Below, piece by piece: positions 40,619 through 49,940 of a DNA stretch of 64,000 nucleotides. The DNA comes from Weissella cibaria KACC 11862 (GTDB lineage Bacteria > Bacillota > Bacilli > Lactobacillales > Lactobacillaceae). The notes beneath the pieces were generated by a model. The model had not been told where the DNA came from. It did no database searches and was given only the letters and a program-made list of their open reading frames with translations. Both the position numbers and the translations under genes were made by a program. The first letter of the stretch is position 1. Each line of letters opens with the position of its first letter. The stretch covers positions 1 to 64,000 of the forward strand of contig NZ_AEKT01000016.1 of NCBI RefSeq assembly GCF_000193635.1, in the 5' to 3' direction.

Positions 40619-42490
40619 CTATGCTAGTGTCTTTTGTAGCCAATCAAACATGACGGTCAAACGAGTCTCGCGTAGGTTTGGTAAGCCATTTCGCGATACC
40701 CCATGCCAAGCTTGCGGGAACCGCACCATTTCAACCGGCGTATCTGTCAATGTTTTAATAGCTGTGTAATACATCTCGGTTTGTGCAATGGGCGTTCGGA
40801 GATCATACTCACCATGCAACATGAGCAGTGGCGTTTTCACTTGTGCGGCATACGTAATTGGTGAACGCTTAATCAATTCCTCACGACCAGCTGGCCTGTA
40901 AGGATTGGCGCCCATTTCGTCTTGCACAAAATTGTAGCCAATATCACTGGCACCGGTCAGGTGTAACCACTCGGTGACCGGCCGTTGTGAAATCGCCGCT
41001 TCGAATCGACTAGTGTGACCGATCGCCCAAGTGGTCATAAAGCCGCCATACGAACCACCGATAATGATTTGCTGACTGGCATCGATGTACTCACCAAAAC
41101 GTTGCAATGCGACATCCAAGCCGGCAATCACATCACGGAAGTCTTGTTCGCCATAGTGGTTAACCACGGCGTTGATAAAGTCCTGGCCATACGTGGTTGA
41201 ACCATGTGGGTTCGTGAACACCACGTTATACCCCGCTTCGGTAAAACGCTGGAATTCCCAGAAAAAGGCATCCCCATAAGCCCCATGCGGTCCGCCATGC
41301 ACGTACAACACAACCGGTGCTGGACCCTCGCTTTGTGCTGCCAAGAACCAACCATCTACTGGCGAACCATCCTCGCTACTGAAGACATACTTTTCAGCCC
41401 GTGGGAATTGCAAGGTGGCATTGGCATCAAAAACAATTTGCGTGCCCTTCGTTGCTAAATCGAGCGCCAATAATTGACTGGGGTGCGCCGTATCTTGCTG
41501 TGCCAAAATGACGGTCCCTTTACCGATTGCAAAGTCCTGCAAGTATTGCGGTGTATCAAGCAACAACTGATTCGTTGTAGCTGACCCTTGATACACACGG
41601 GTGTGACCATGGAAGCCGGTTTCAAATAACCAAGTGTCATTATCCAGCCAACGGACATGTCGGGCCTGATTTTGCACCACGATATCTGAATTCGGCCCTG
41701 CTAACAATTCTTCTTGATCAAACGCAATAGTCGTTGCCTCACCATCAAAACGATACAAACTGGCAACCCGACGATTAGGATATTGGTCATCATTAGCGAT
41801 GAACAACACCTGTCGCCCATCCGGCGCAATCGTCGCCTCGTGGACTTCCGCAACTTCCGTCGTCAGCGGTGTGATATCGCCGGTCTCCAGATCCAACCAC
41901 CGCAAGGCTGAGCGTAACTCATCCGCATCCTCGGTAGTCGTTTGTGCAATCAACAATGCCTGTGTCGTCGTCGTGTCAGCCACTTGCACTGGCAAATCCG
42001 TCGTCAACAAACGGCGTGTCTCACCGGCAATCGTTGCCACATACACTTCGAAGTGACGTTGCTCATCAATAAAGCCACCCCCATCCGCCTTGTAACGACG
42101 CTTCGTGTAGTGGCGTACTTGTGGTCGATCACTCACCGTGTTAAATGCTTCTGCGTCTGAAACTAGGACGGCAAACACAATTTTAGTACCGTCCGGTGTG
42201 GGCGCAAAGCTCACAATTTTATGGCTTGTTTGCGTTAACTGGGTCACTTGACCATCGCCCGTGCGCCGATAAACTTGGCCCGCTTGTTGATAAAACAATG
42301 CGTGATCAGTAGCTGTTAACTGCGAAATATTTGTTGCCAACGTTGTGGCAGTTTGATTAACAATGCTAATCAAATCCGTCTGATAATCGTTCGCGATGTC
42401 ATCTACATAGCTTTGCGCTGCGTATAATTGACCAGCCAGTAAAACCGGCTGTGATAGTGACCGAAGTGCCGTTAGTTGTGTTGCCCCCAT
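40619..42490 (-). CDS. S9-family prolyl oligopeptidase / acylaminoacyl-peptidase
   Basis: 623 residues. The N-terminal ~370 form a beta-propeller-like region with WD40-type strands (KIVSFAPTPDGTKIVFAVLV, EATIAPDGRQVLFIAND). The alpha/beta-hydrolase C-domain has the oxyanion HGGPHGAYG, the nucleophile IIGGSYGGFM, an Asp in MLHGEYDLRTP and the His in QAWHGVSRNG, all intact. It hydrolyses short peptides in the cytoplasm. Monocistronic, downstream of the metQ-like gene. Confidence 0.92.
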   Translation of the reverse strand: MGATQLTALRSLSQPVLLAGQLYAAQSYVDDIANDYQTDLISIVNQTATTLATNISQLTATDHALFYQQAGQVYRRTGDGQVTQLTQTSHKIVSFAPTPDGTKIVFAVLVSDAEAFNTVSDRPQVRHYTKRRYKADGGGFIDEQRHFEVYVATIAGETRRLLTTDLPVQVADTTTTQALLIAQTTTEDADELRSALRWLDLETGDITPLTTEVAEVHEATIAPDGRQVLFIANDDQYPNRRVASLYRFDGEATTIAFDQEELLAGPNSDIVVQNQARHVRWLDNDTWLFETGFHGHTRVYQGSATTNQLLLDTPQYLQDFAIGKGTVILAQQDTAHPSQLLALDLATKGTQIVFDANATLQFPRAEKYVFSSEDGSPVDGWFLAAQSEGPAPVVLYVHGGPHGAYGDAFFWEFQRFTEAGYNVVFTNPHGSTTYGQDFINAVVNHYGEQDFRDVIAGLDVALQRFGEYIDASQQIIIGGSYGGFMTTWAIGHTSRFEAAISQRPVTEWLHLTGASDIGYNFVQDEMGANPYRPAGREELIKRSPITYAAQVKTPLLMLHGEYDLRTPIAQTEMYYTAIKTLTDTPVEMVRFPQAWHGVSRNGLPNLRETRLTVMFDWLQKTLA

Positions 42491-42513
42491 TGTGATCCCC
42501 CCGTTAAATAACT

Positions 42514-43413
42514 TTACTTTGATGATGCCGTAGTAGCTGATGACGCGGTGTCGGCCGTGACGATCTTAGCCTTTGGGGCACCTTGCCAAGCGGCAATTTC
42601 TGTGCCGTTGTTGTGATCATTGATGTACTGACCAACTTCCTTCGTTTGGTAAGACTTTACCAACGCCTTGATGTACCACTTCTTCGCGTCATCGTGGCGC
42701 GCAGCAATAATGTTAACCCATTGATGTGATTGCTTGTTGTTCGCATTCCAAACATAAATAGCTGAGTTTGGGTTGCGCCCAGCTGCTTCTACGAAGGTTG
42801 CCGAAATGACCGCCGCGTCGACCGACTTCAAACTAGCCAATGTTTGGTCAGCCGCCAATTCCTTAACGTGCAAATGCTTAGCACTTGAGACAATATCCTT
42901 AACTGTTGGGCTCGTTACGCCAGCCTTAATCTTAATCAAACCAGCTGCTTGCAACAAGAAAAGGGCACGTGCTTCGTTGGTTGGGTCATTGGCCACAGCG
43001 ACGGTACCACCGTCTGGAATGTCTTTAACTGACTTATATTTGTCAGAGTACAAGCGACCTGGGCCAAGCACCGTTTCACCAACCGGTTGCAAATTAGACT
43101 TGTGCGCCTTGTTCCAATCAGCCAAGAATGCATAGTGTTGGAACGCATTGGCGTCGATGTTCCCCTGCTTCAAAGCGGCATTTGGCTGATTGAAATCAGT
43201 AAAGGTCACCAACTTGATCTTAATGCCGTGCTTTTCACCATTCTTCTCGACAATTTTCCAAACGGCTTGGTCTGTCTTTGATGGTGAATTGATTCCGACC
43301 TTCACCGTCTTAAGCTCCTTGTGGCTATTAGCTGAGGCCACGATTGTCGTTGCGGGTACCACCGCACCAGCGACTGCCAACGTCAAAACTGCACTTGTTA
43401 CAAACTTACTCAT
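42514..43413 (-). CDS. metQ: MetQ/NlpA-family methionine-binding protein lacking a lipobox cysteine
   Basis: 299 residues. MetQ-type motifs include KVGINSPSKTDQ, GNIDANAFQHYAFL and VAVANDPTNEARALFLLQAAGLI. The signal peptide MSKFVTSAVLTLAVAGAVVP...VASA ends with a type I cleavage site (ASA-NS) and has no Cys for lipid attachment, which is unusual for a Gram-positive binding protein. The T-box with an AUG specifier upstream supports methionine binding. metN and metI are not adjacent. The ATG at 43413 has GGGGAT upstream. The C-terminus is a Ser/Thr/Ala tail. Confidence 0.88.
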   Translation of the reverse strand: MSKFVTSAVLTLAVAGAVVPATTIVASANSHKELKTVKVGINSPSKTDQAVWKIVEKNGEKHGIKIKLVTFTDFNQPNAALKQGNIDANAFQHYAFLADWNKAHKSNLQPVGETVLGPGRLYSDKYKSVKDIPDGGTVAVANDPTNEARALFLLQAAGLIKIKAGVTSPTVKDIVSSAKHLHVKELAADQTLASLKSVDAAVISATFVEAAGRNPNSAIYVWNANNKQSHQWVNIIAARHDDAKKWYIKALVKSYQTKEVGQYINDHNNGTEIAAWQGAPKAKIVTADTASSATTASSK

Positions 43414-43482
43414 AATAATAATCCCCATGATTTTTTAATAATATATTGGGATAACCAAGTTTGCTTATTTGGCCGAATAAAC

Positions 43483-43795
43483 AAAAAGCCCGGGAACGCT
43501 ATTGCTAGCATTCCCGGGACGAAATGACTCGTGTTACCACCCAGTTTCCTTATTTGATCACCCAAATAAGCTTGAGACGTACGCCTTGTGGCCGGACTAG
43601 TCAACGGCCGCCGGATATACGCTTGCGCTATAACGGGCGCACCCGGGTACCACTTACATCACTGCTCGCAGAACCACACAGACTCAGAGACCATTTTCAC
43701 AACTTGCCAAACACTAGCTTTCACCAAACGCTAGCTCTCTGCGGATTTTTCCGTTGCTACTACATCTCGTCTTCGTCGATGTTGATTATATTATG
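43483..43795 (-). ncRNA. T-box leader with methionine specifier
   Basis: A ~310-nt leader. It has the T-box sequence TGGGTGGTAACACG (43543-43530, minus) and a Rho-independent terminator (CCCGGGAATGC..GCGTTCCCGGG then TTTTT). The stem I specifier loop GTGAAAATGG carries AUG (43694-43692). Uncharged initiator/elongator tRNA-Met should open the antiterminator and raise metQ expression. Confidence 0.92.
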
Positions 43796-43835
43796 CGCGT
43801 CCTTCTAATTTGTCAACAACTTTTGTCATTGAGTT

Positions 43836-43985
43836 TTAATCATCTGATAATCGCGACCACATTTCTTCGTGAGAATATGTTTTCTTGCCCGTTTCAATCC
43901 ATGCTTGGTACGCAGCATCCGCCGACCGCACATCTGCCCAGTCTGCTAATTTTTGTCCATCATTATGCAAGCCTTCATACGCCAT
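43836..43985 (-). CDS. Orphan RelB/DinJ-type antitoxin-like protein
   Basis: 49 residues starting MAYEGLHNDGQKLADWAD. The end, YQAWIETGKKTYSHEEMWSR, matches the SHEE(V/M) C-terminal element of RelB/DinJ-type antitoxins. No toxin gene is adjacent, so it may be a relic or a solitary regulator. GAGG lies eight bases before the ATG. The rest of the gap to 44109 holds a perfect inverted repeat ATGACGTA (44063-44070) / TACGTCAT (44103-44110) touching the kdgK stop. Confidence 0.45.
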   Translation of the reverse strand: MAYEGLHNDGQKLADWADVRSADAAYQAWIETGKKTYSHEEMWSRLSDD

Positions 43986-44109
43986 TACACCGACCTCTTT
44001 CTTAAACATATAATTAATTTAATTATAACAAAAACAAGTGTCTATACGACGTAGCTCATGTGATGACGTACCATTTATATTTTATTGGCAAACTGATGAA
44101 GTTACGTCA

Positions 44110-45066
44110 TTAAACGGGTTGCGCCATAAACGCTTCAAGTTCAACTAGTGTTGGGTATCCGTCATTATCGCCGGCTGCCTGCACGGCCATTGCACCAACC
44201 GCATTGCCCCGCTGCACCGCATGGTATAAATCAAGACCATCCAGTAAGCCGGTGATTACCCCCAGGGCAAAGCCATCGCCTGCACCAACAGTATCAATCA
44301 CTTCAGCAACACGGAAACCCGGCACCGTCATTGTTTGCCCATCACGTGTCTTCACGAACGCGCCTGCTGGTCCCAATTTAACAATCACCGTATCTGTGAC
44401 CGCCGATTGGCCAATGAAGAAATCCGCAATCGTTTCCGGATCGCGCGACCCCATCAAGATTTCACCTTCGTTAATTCCTGGCAAAACAATATTGGCCATC
44501 TTGGCAAACTGGTTCGTTGTCGCCACCATCTCTTCAGTGGTTTCCCACAGTGCCGGTCGCAAATTTGTATCAAAGATTTTCACAATTTCTGGGTGCATCG
44601 CCAAACGTTGGCAAAGTGCTAACGTTGTTTCGCGTGCCGTTGCTGAGATGGCTGGAAATATACCAGTTAAGTGTGCAATTTTAACGCCATCTAAGTTAAG
44701 TGTCTCAATTTGGTTAGTCATCAAATTTGCCGCCGCTGAATTTTTTCGATAATTAGCAGTCGCGGGATCGCCCGCCGTGACGCGTTGCTTGAACATCAAC
44801 CCAGTCGTATGCGTCGGCGTGACAACAACGTGATCTGTCCCGACATTGGCCTTCGTTAACTCAGCGCGTACAAAGTCACCGATTGGATCTGCACCAACCT
44901 GTGCGACATAGTCAACCGTGTGACCCAAGCGGGCAACGCCAACGGCCACGTTTACTTCCGCACCCGCTAAGAACTTATCATAGTTACAAGCAACTGCTAA
45001 TGGCACATCAGCTTCCGTTGACGCAAAAACCGCCATTGGCTCGCCGATTGTTAACACCTCACTCAT
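44110..45066 (-). CDS. kdgK: 2-dehydro-3-deoxygluconokinase
   Basis: 318 residues of the PfkB family: MSEVLTIGEPMAVFASTEAD, GAEVNVAVGVARLGH and DTVGAGDGFALG (catalytic Asp). It phosphorylates KDG to KDPG. One base separates it from kdgA, and the whole uxu operon precedes it, so the assignment is firm. A second homologue lies at 14282-15247. Last gene of the operon. Confidence 0.95.
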   Translation of the reverse strand: MSEVLTIGEPMAVFASTEADVPLAVACNYDKFLAGAEVNVAVGVARLGHTVDYVAQVGADPIGDFVRAELTKANVGTDHVVVTPTHTTGLMFKQRVTAGDPATANYRKNSAAANLMTNQIETLNLDGVKIAHLTGIFPAISATARETTLALCQRLAMHPEIVKIFDTNLRPALWETTEEMVATTNQFAKMANIVLPGINEGEILMGSRDPETIADFFIGQSAVTDTVIVKLGPAGAFVKTRDGQTMTVPGFRVAEVIDTVGAGDGFALGVITGLLDGLDLYHAVQRGNAVGAMAVQAAGDNDGYPTLVELEAFMAQPV

Positions 45067-45067
45067 G

Positions 45068-45730
45068 CTAGACCCCCATTAATTCTTTTGCCGCCGTTAA
45101 CTGTTGATAACGTTCAACATAAGCGCGTGCATTATCCGTTACGCCCGCATAATCATCAAATTCTGCTGGCTTTAGCAAGCTGCCACCAACACCAACGGCC
45201 ACAACGCCAGCTGCAATCCAATCGCCCATGTTATCCAAGTTCACACCACCAGTTGGCATGATGTTAACCTGTGGCAATGGCGCCTTAACCGCCTTAACCA
45301 TTGACGGTGATGCCTCAGAACCTGGGAACAACTTCACGATGTCCACCCCATATTCAAGTGCCGCTTTCATCTCAGTAATGCTCATCGCCCCAGCCATGTA
45401 AGGGATTTGGTAGAGGTTGGCCATCTTGGCTGTTTCAACATCAAAGAAGGGACTCACCACAAATTCCGCCCCGGCCAAGATTGCCAAACGGGCAGTCACC
45501 GCATCCAACACCGTCCCACAGCCGACAATGACGTCGGTACCACGATACTTGTCGACCAAGTTTTTAATGCAGACGTCCGCTTGCGGTACTGTAAAAGTCA
45601 ATTCAATCCCCTTAATGCCACCGTCGACCAAGGCGTCGACGATCAACTCTGCCTTTTCAACTGACTCGGCTCGGACCACGGCAATCACACCAGCTTGTTG
45701 CAACTTGTTTAGAATGTTCAAACGCTTCAT
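45068..45730 (-). CDS. kdgA: KDPG aldolase
   Basis: 220 residues: IAVVRAESVEKAE, IELTFTVPQADV (active-site Glu), VGCGTVLDAVTARLAI, and VDIVKLFPGSEAS with the Schiff-base Lys before LFPG, then MPTGGVNLDN. It cleaves KDPG to pyruvate and glyceraldehyde-3-phosphate. GAGGGAA precedes the ATG. Confidence 0.95.
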   Translation of the reverse strand: MKRLNILNKLQQAGVIAVVRAESVEKAELIVDALVDGGIKGIELTFTVPQADVCIKNLVDKYRGTDVIVGCGTVLDAVTARLAILAGAEFVVSPFFDVETAKMANLYQIPYMAGAMSITEMKAALEYGVDIVKLFPGSEASPSMVKAVKAPLPQVNIMPTGGVNLDNMGDWIAAGVVAVGVGGSLLKPAEFDDYAGVTDNARAYVERYQQLTAAKELMGV

Positions 45731-45755
45731 TGTTTTCCCTCTTTAGTAAAGTGTA

Positions 45756-47162
45756 TTAAATATCAAAATAATCATGGGCATTTTGCCCGGCAATCTCGGT
45801 CACAATTTGGCCGAGATACGCCATGTCATCAGGCACCTGGCCATTTGCCACCCAATCGCCAATTACGTCGCACAGGATGCGGCGGAAATATTCATGACGT
45901 GGATATGACAAGAAACTCCGTGAGTCCGTCAACATCCCCACAAAATTAGCAAGTAATCCCTGGCTCGCCAATAATTTGAGTTGCTTCACCATCCCATCGT
46001 GCGTATCATTAAACCACCATGCTGCCCCAAACTGCATTTTCTGCGTGGGGCCTTCTTGGAATGAACCTAACAACGTAACCAACTCTAACCAGTCCTTATC
46101 ATTCAATGAGTAGACAACGGACTTTGGCAAAATGCCTTGGCGTTGTGCCTCTTCAAATAGTAAGCGCATCTGGTCCGGCATGTCGGCCTGTGTCCCAACC
46201 GAGTCACCGCCAACGTTTGGCCCAAGTTCATCAAATTGTGGCTTATTCGCTGCACGCACGGCATTGATGTGGTACTGCATTGCCCAACCATGTGCTTTAT
46301 TTTGGCGCATCGCGACCTGCAAAAAGGCGGTTGTGTACTGTGCAATTTCCAACTCCGTTAACGGCTCATTTGCGAGTCCCTTGGCAAAAATATCCTCAAT
46401 CTCAGCCGGCGTTGCGGCTGCATAATGATACGTATTTAGGCCATAATCTGAAATACGTCCCCCCAGTGCATGGAATGCCTCAAAACGTTGATCCAACGCC
46501 GTTACCAAACTGGCGAAGCTATCGATGGCAATCCCACTTACCGCTGCCAGCTTTTCCATGTACAATGCGAAATCTAGTTGTTCGATGGCCATGGCAACAT
46601 CTGGACGCATCCCCGGCAATACACGAAAAGCATCTTCTTCATCAGCCAACAATTGGTGATAATACAAGTCATCAGCCGGGTCATCCGTCGTGACAACAAC
46701 AGCGACATTCGACCGCTTGATTAACTCACGTGGTGTGAATGCTGGATCGGCCAACAATTCATTGGCACGGGCCCAAATCTGCGGTGCCGACTGGCGGTTC
46801 AGTACCTCATGGATGCCGAAATAACGGCGCAATTCAAGGTGTGACCATTCAAACAGTGGATTACCAATCGCGCGCTCTAACGTACCTGCCCAAGCCACAA
46901 ACTTGTCATAGTCATCACCGTCACCCGTAATCAGACGTTCTGGCACGCCGTTTGCGCGCATAATCCGCCACTTATAATGATCACCAACTGTCCCCTCACT
47001 CAACCATAACCGGGTCAAGTTGGCCGGTTGTTGATTATCATAAATTTCTTTTGGGCTCAAATGACAGTGGTAATCCACAATCGGCTGATCAGCCGCGTAC
47101 TCGTGATAAAGACGCTGCGCCACTGTCGTTTTAAGCATAAAATTATCATCTAAAAATGCCAT
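45756..47162 (-). CDS. uxaC: Glucuronate/galacturonate isomerase
   Basis: 468 residues, the usual UxaC length. VDYHCHLSPKEIYDNQ with metal-binding His residues near the N-terminus, FGIHEVLNRQSAP in the middle and YPRHEYFRRILCD near the C-terminus mark the family. It converts D-glucuronate to D-fructuronate (or galacturonate to tagaturonate). Starts 3 nt after uxuA. Confidence 0.95.
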   Translation of the reverse strand: MAFLDDNFMLKTTVAQRLYHEYAADQPIVDYHCHLSPKEIYDNQQPANLTRLWLSEGTVGDHYKWRIMRANGVPERLITGDGDDYDKFVAWAGTLERAIGNPLFEWSHLELRRYFGIHEVLNRQSAPQIWARANELLADPAFTPRELIKRSNVAVVVTTDDPADDLYYHQLLADEEDAFRVLPGMRPDVAMAIEQLDFALYMEKLAAVSGIAIDSFASLVTALDQRFEAFHALGGRISDYGLNTYHYAAATPAEIEDIFAKGLANEPLTELEIAQYTTAFLQVAMRQNKAHGWAMQYHINAVRAANKPQFDELGPNVGGDSVGTQADMPDQMRLLFEEAQRQGILPKSVVYSLNDKDWLELVTLLGSFQEGPTQKMQFGAAWWFNDTHDGMVKQLKLLASQGLLANFVGMLTDSRSFLSYPRHEYFRRILCDVIGDWVANGQVPDDMAYLGQIVTEIAGQNAHDYFDI

Positions 47163-47164
47163 GC

Positions 47165-48286
47165 TTACACCATCTCAAATTCTTCGGTCATGACAACCGT
47201 TTCCGTTGTATCAGCTGATCCTTTTGCCAATGCTTCCAACAAACCGTTTAAGTATGATAGGCCCAAGGCACGGTCGTACAACCCATAACCAGGTCGCCCG
47301 ACTTCACCCCAGATATCACGGCCGTGGTCCGGACGCATGTAACCATCGAAGTTAACGTCATGCAACGCCTTCATGATTTCATACATATCGAGTGAACCTT
47401 CTGCAGACAAGTGGGCTGACTCGTGGAAATCACCGTTGTCACCCATGAACTTGATATTACGCGCATGGACAAACGGAATCTTGTCTTGTGCCCCAAACTC
47501 ACGAATAATCGCTGGCACATCATTCGCTGGATTCTCACCAAGCGAACCCGTGCAAATTGTGAAGCCATTGTAAGGACTGTCCCACATAGCAGCGATTCGT
47601 CGCAAATCAGCTGCGTTCTTCACAATCCGTGGCAAGCCAAACAATGGGCGTGGTGGATCATCCGTGTGAACGGCCATTTTGATATCCATCTCCTCACATG
47701 TTGGCATGATAGCTTGCAAGAAGTACGCCATGTTGGCCGCCAACTTGTCCTCGTCAACATCGGCATAGGCATCGAACAGGCTCTTCAAATCTGACAAACG
47801 TTCCGGTTCCCAACCTGGTAAGGTAAACCCTTCTGATTGGCTCGTCACCATATCAAGCGTTTCTTGCAATGTCCCCTGGACCATTTCATGACGGTAAGCC
47901 AAATCAGTCGAACCGTCTGGCAACTCAAAACGCATATCTGTGCGGACCCAATCGAAAACTGGCATGAAGTTGTAGCAAATCACCTTAATGCCATATTCTG
48001 CTAAATTGCGAATCGTTTGCTTGTAGTTTTCAATATATTGGTCACGCGTTGGCAAGCCAATTTTGATGTCATCATGAATGTTAACCGACTCAATCACTTC
48101 TAACTTCAAACCGGCTGCCTCAACTTCATCCTTAAGCGCCTTGATACGCTCCTTGGGCCAAACTTCGCCAACAGGAATATCAAACAACGCGCCGACCACC
48201 TGCTCACACCCAGGAATTTGACGAATGTACTTGAGCGGAATTGGATCATCTTGTGAACCGTACCAACGAAATCCCATCTTAACCAT
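47165..48286 (-). CDS. uxuA: Mannonate dehydratase
   Basis: 373 residues: [20 protein letters not shown] at the start, [19 protein letters not shown] and [12 protein letters not shown] near the C-terminus supply Mn ligands. It dehydrates D-mannonate to KDG. Its start overlaps the uxuB stop (ATGGTTAA); AGGAGT lies upstream. Confidence 0.96.
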   Translation of the reverse strand: MVKMGFRWYGSQDDPIPLKYIRQIPGCEQVVGALFDIPVGEVWPKERIKALKDEVEAAGLKLEVIESVNIHDDIKIGLPTRDQYIENYKQTIRNLAEYGIKVICYNFMPVFDWVRTDMRFELPDGSTDLAYRHEMVQGTLQETLDMVTSQSEGFTLPGWEPERLSDLKSLFDAYADVDEDKLAANMAYFLQAIMPTCEEMDIKMAVHTDDPPRPLFGLPRIVKNAADLRRIAAMWDSPYNGFTICTGSLGENPANDVPAIIREFGAQDKIPFVHARNIKFMGDNGDFHESAHLSAEGSLDMYEIMKALHDVNFDGYMRPDHGRDIWGEVGRPGYGLYDRALGLSYLNGLLEALAKGSADTTETVVMTEEFEMV

Positions 48287-49937
48287 AACTTACTACTCCT
48301 TCTGCAACGTCGTATCGACCGTACGCTGCCAATGCATTATGCAAGGTGCAGGCAACCGCGCCTTCACCACTCAACAATTGGGCCAAGTCATTTTCAACCC
48401 GCACACCCAAACCAACTTCATATAAATCAACGCCAAAGATTTGTTCATCTTGCAAGATATCAACCACGACATCATGCAAGTTACCGGCATAACCAAGATG
48501 TAACGGCGCAACCTTTGGTAGCAGCGTCGCCAACAACGGATCAGGACTCAAAGCCATTTGCTGCCCGTTATCATCGACCGCCATCAAGTAACGCACCCAA
48601 GCAGCTAGCGTCAACGGAATGAAGACCAAATCATTCACATCCCGGTGCTCATCGGCAACATAAGCCTTGATCGTCTCGCCAAAGCGAATCGATAACTTTT
48701 GTGACGTATCCGTGGCAATTCGTTGCGGTGTGTCCGGAATGTACGGATTTGGCAACCGCTTATTAATCACTTCATCAATAAATTGTTTTGGTGAGATGAT
48801 GCCTGGATCAGTCACAACAGGTAATCCTTCAACGTAGCCAATGTTTTGAATCAACTTCAATAAGTCGACATTTTTCATTTCTTCGGCGATTGAATCGTAA
48901 TTTAACAATGATCCAAAAATAGCTAAAGCCGTGTGCAACGGGTTCAAACTCGTCGTTACCTTCATAGCATCTGCGTCGTTCACCGTCGCCCGGTCAGTTA
49001 AGAACACCCCGGCTTTGGTAAAATCAGGTCGGCCATTTGGGAAGTTATCCTCGATAACCAAATAATGGACTTCCTCAGTATTTGCAAACGGCGCCACGTT
49101 GGTGCCCTTCGGCGTACGAATCAACTCCGTATCAGCAAAGCCGATTGCTTGTAACGCTTCAGCCACCGACGCAGCCGGATTTGGCGTAATGCGATCAATC
49201 ATCGACAACGGGAACGTAACATCCTGATTAAGCCACGTCATGAAGTCTGCGCCCACAAAACCATTCGTTTCCCACATCTTGGCAATGGTTTGCATCGTTT
49301 CACGTAACCGGTCACCATTTTGCGAAAAGTTATCCGTGCTAACCATTGCAATCGGTGTCGCATTGGTTTCAAAACGGTGCAATAGTAACGCGGCCGTCGC
49401 AACCATGTTATTACCTGGCGCAGTAGTGTGTGGGTCTGTCGCCAAATCAGCCAAAACTTGATTAGTAAAATACCCGTCTGGTTGGCGCAGATTGTAGCCT
49501 TTTTCTGTAATCGAGAACGTTGCTAATTGCAATGATGGCTTGGCAAAAATAGTCATCATCGTCTGCCAATCGGCTTTGTGATCGCGATTAAAAGTATAGC
49601 TACCCGAAACCGAGGCAATTAGCTCGCGCTTCAATGAGCCGTCCGCCTTCATCGTGACGTTCAAGTGGCGATTATCAAAACGTCGGTACACATCTTGAAT
49701 CACGGCATCATCGTAGGTTTCGGCAACAATCACGCCAGCCGGCAATTCACCAGCAGCAACTAATTTCTGGGCCACTTCCGAGTGAAAACCACGGAATAAA
49801 TTACCACCCCCAAAGTGCACCCACGTTGGGGTCACCTTAGCGGTCTTTACCAAGTCAACTTGGTCAAACGTTGGCACTTCAATGCCCATCGTAGTGAACG
49901 CTTCTCGTTCTGTCATATAGTTATCAGTTAGTTTCAT
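48279..49937 (-). CDS. uxuB: Fructuronate reductase (mannonate oxidoreductase)
   Basis: 552 residues of the mannitol dehydrogenase family: [15 protein letters not shown]-type NAD-binding start, [13 protein letters not shown], and [14 protein letters not shown]. It reduces D-fructuronate to D-mannonate. Longer than the E. coli enzyme (486), like other Gram-positive homologues. Follows the uxuT stop by 3 nt. Confidence 0.93.
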   Translation of the reverse strand: MKLTDNYMTEREAFTTMGIEVPTFDQVDLVKTAKVTPTWVHFGGGNLFRGFHSEVAQKLVAAGELPAGVIVAETYDDAVIQDVYRRFDNRHLNVTMKADGSLKRELIASVSGSYTFNRDHKADWQTMMTIFAKPSLQLATFSITEKGYNLRQPDGYFTNQVLADLATDPHTTAPGNNMVATAALLLHRFETNATPIAMVSTDNFSQNGDRLRETMQTIAKMWETNGFVGADFMTWLNQDVTFPLSMIDRITPNPAASVAEALQAIGFADTELIRTPKGTNVAPFANTEEVHYLVIEDNFPNGRPDFTKAGVFLTDRATVNDADAMKVTTSLNPLHTALAIFGSLLNYDSIAEEMKNVDLLKLIQNIGYVEGLPVVTDPGIISPKQFIDEVINKRLPNPYIPDTPQRIATDTSQKLSIRFGETIKAYVADEHRDVNDLVFIPLTLAAWVRYLMAVDDNGQQMALSPDPLLATLLPKVAPLHLGYAGNLHDVVVDILQDEQIFGVDLYEVGLGVRVENDLAQLLSGEGAVACTLHNALAAYGRYDVAEGVVSYG

Positions 49938-49940
49938 GAT

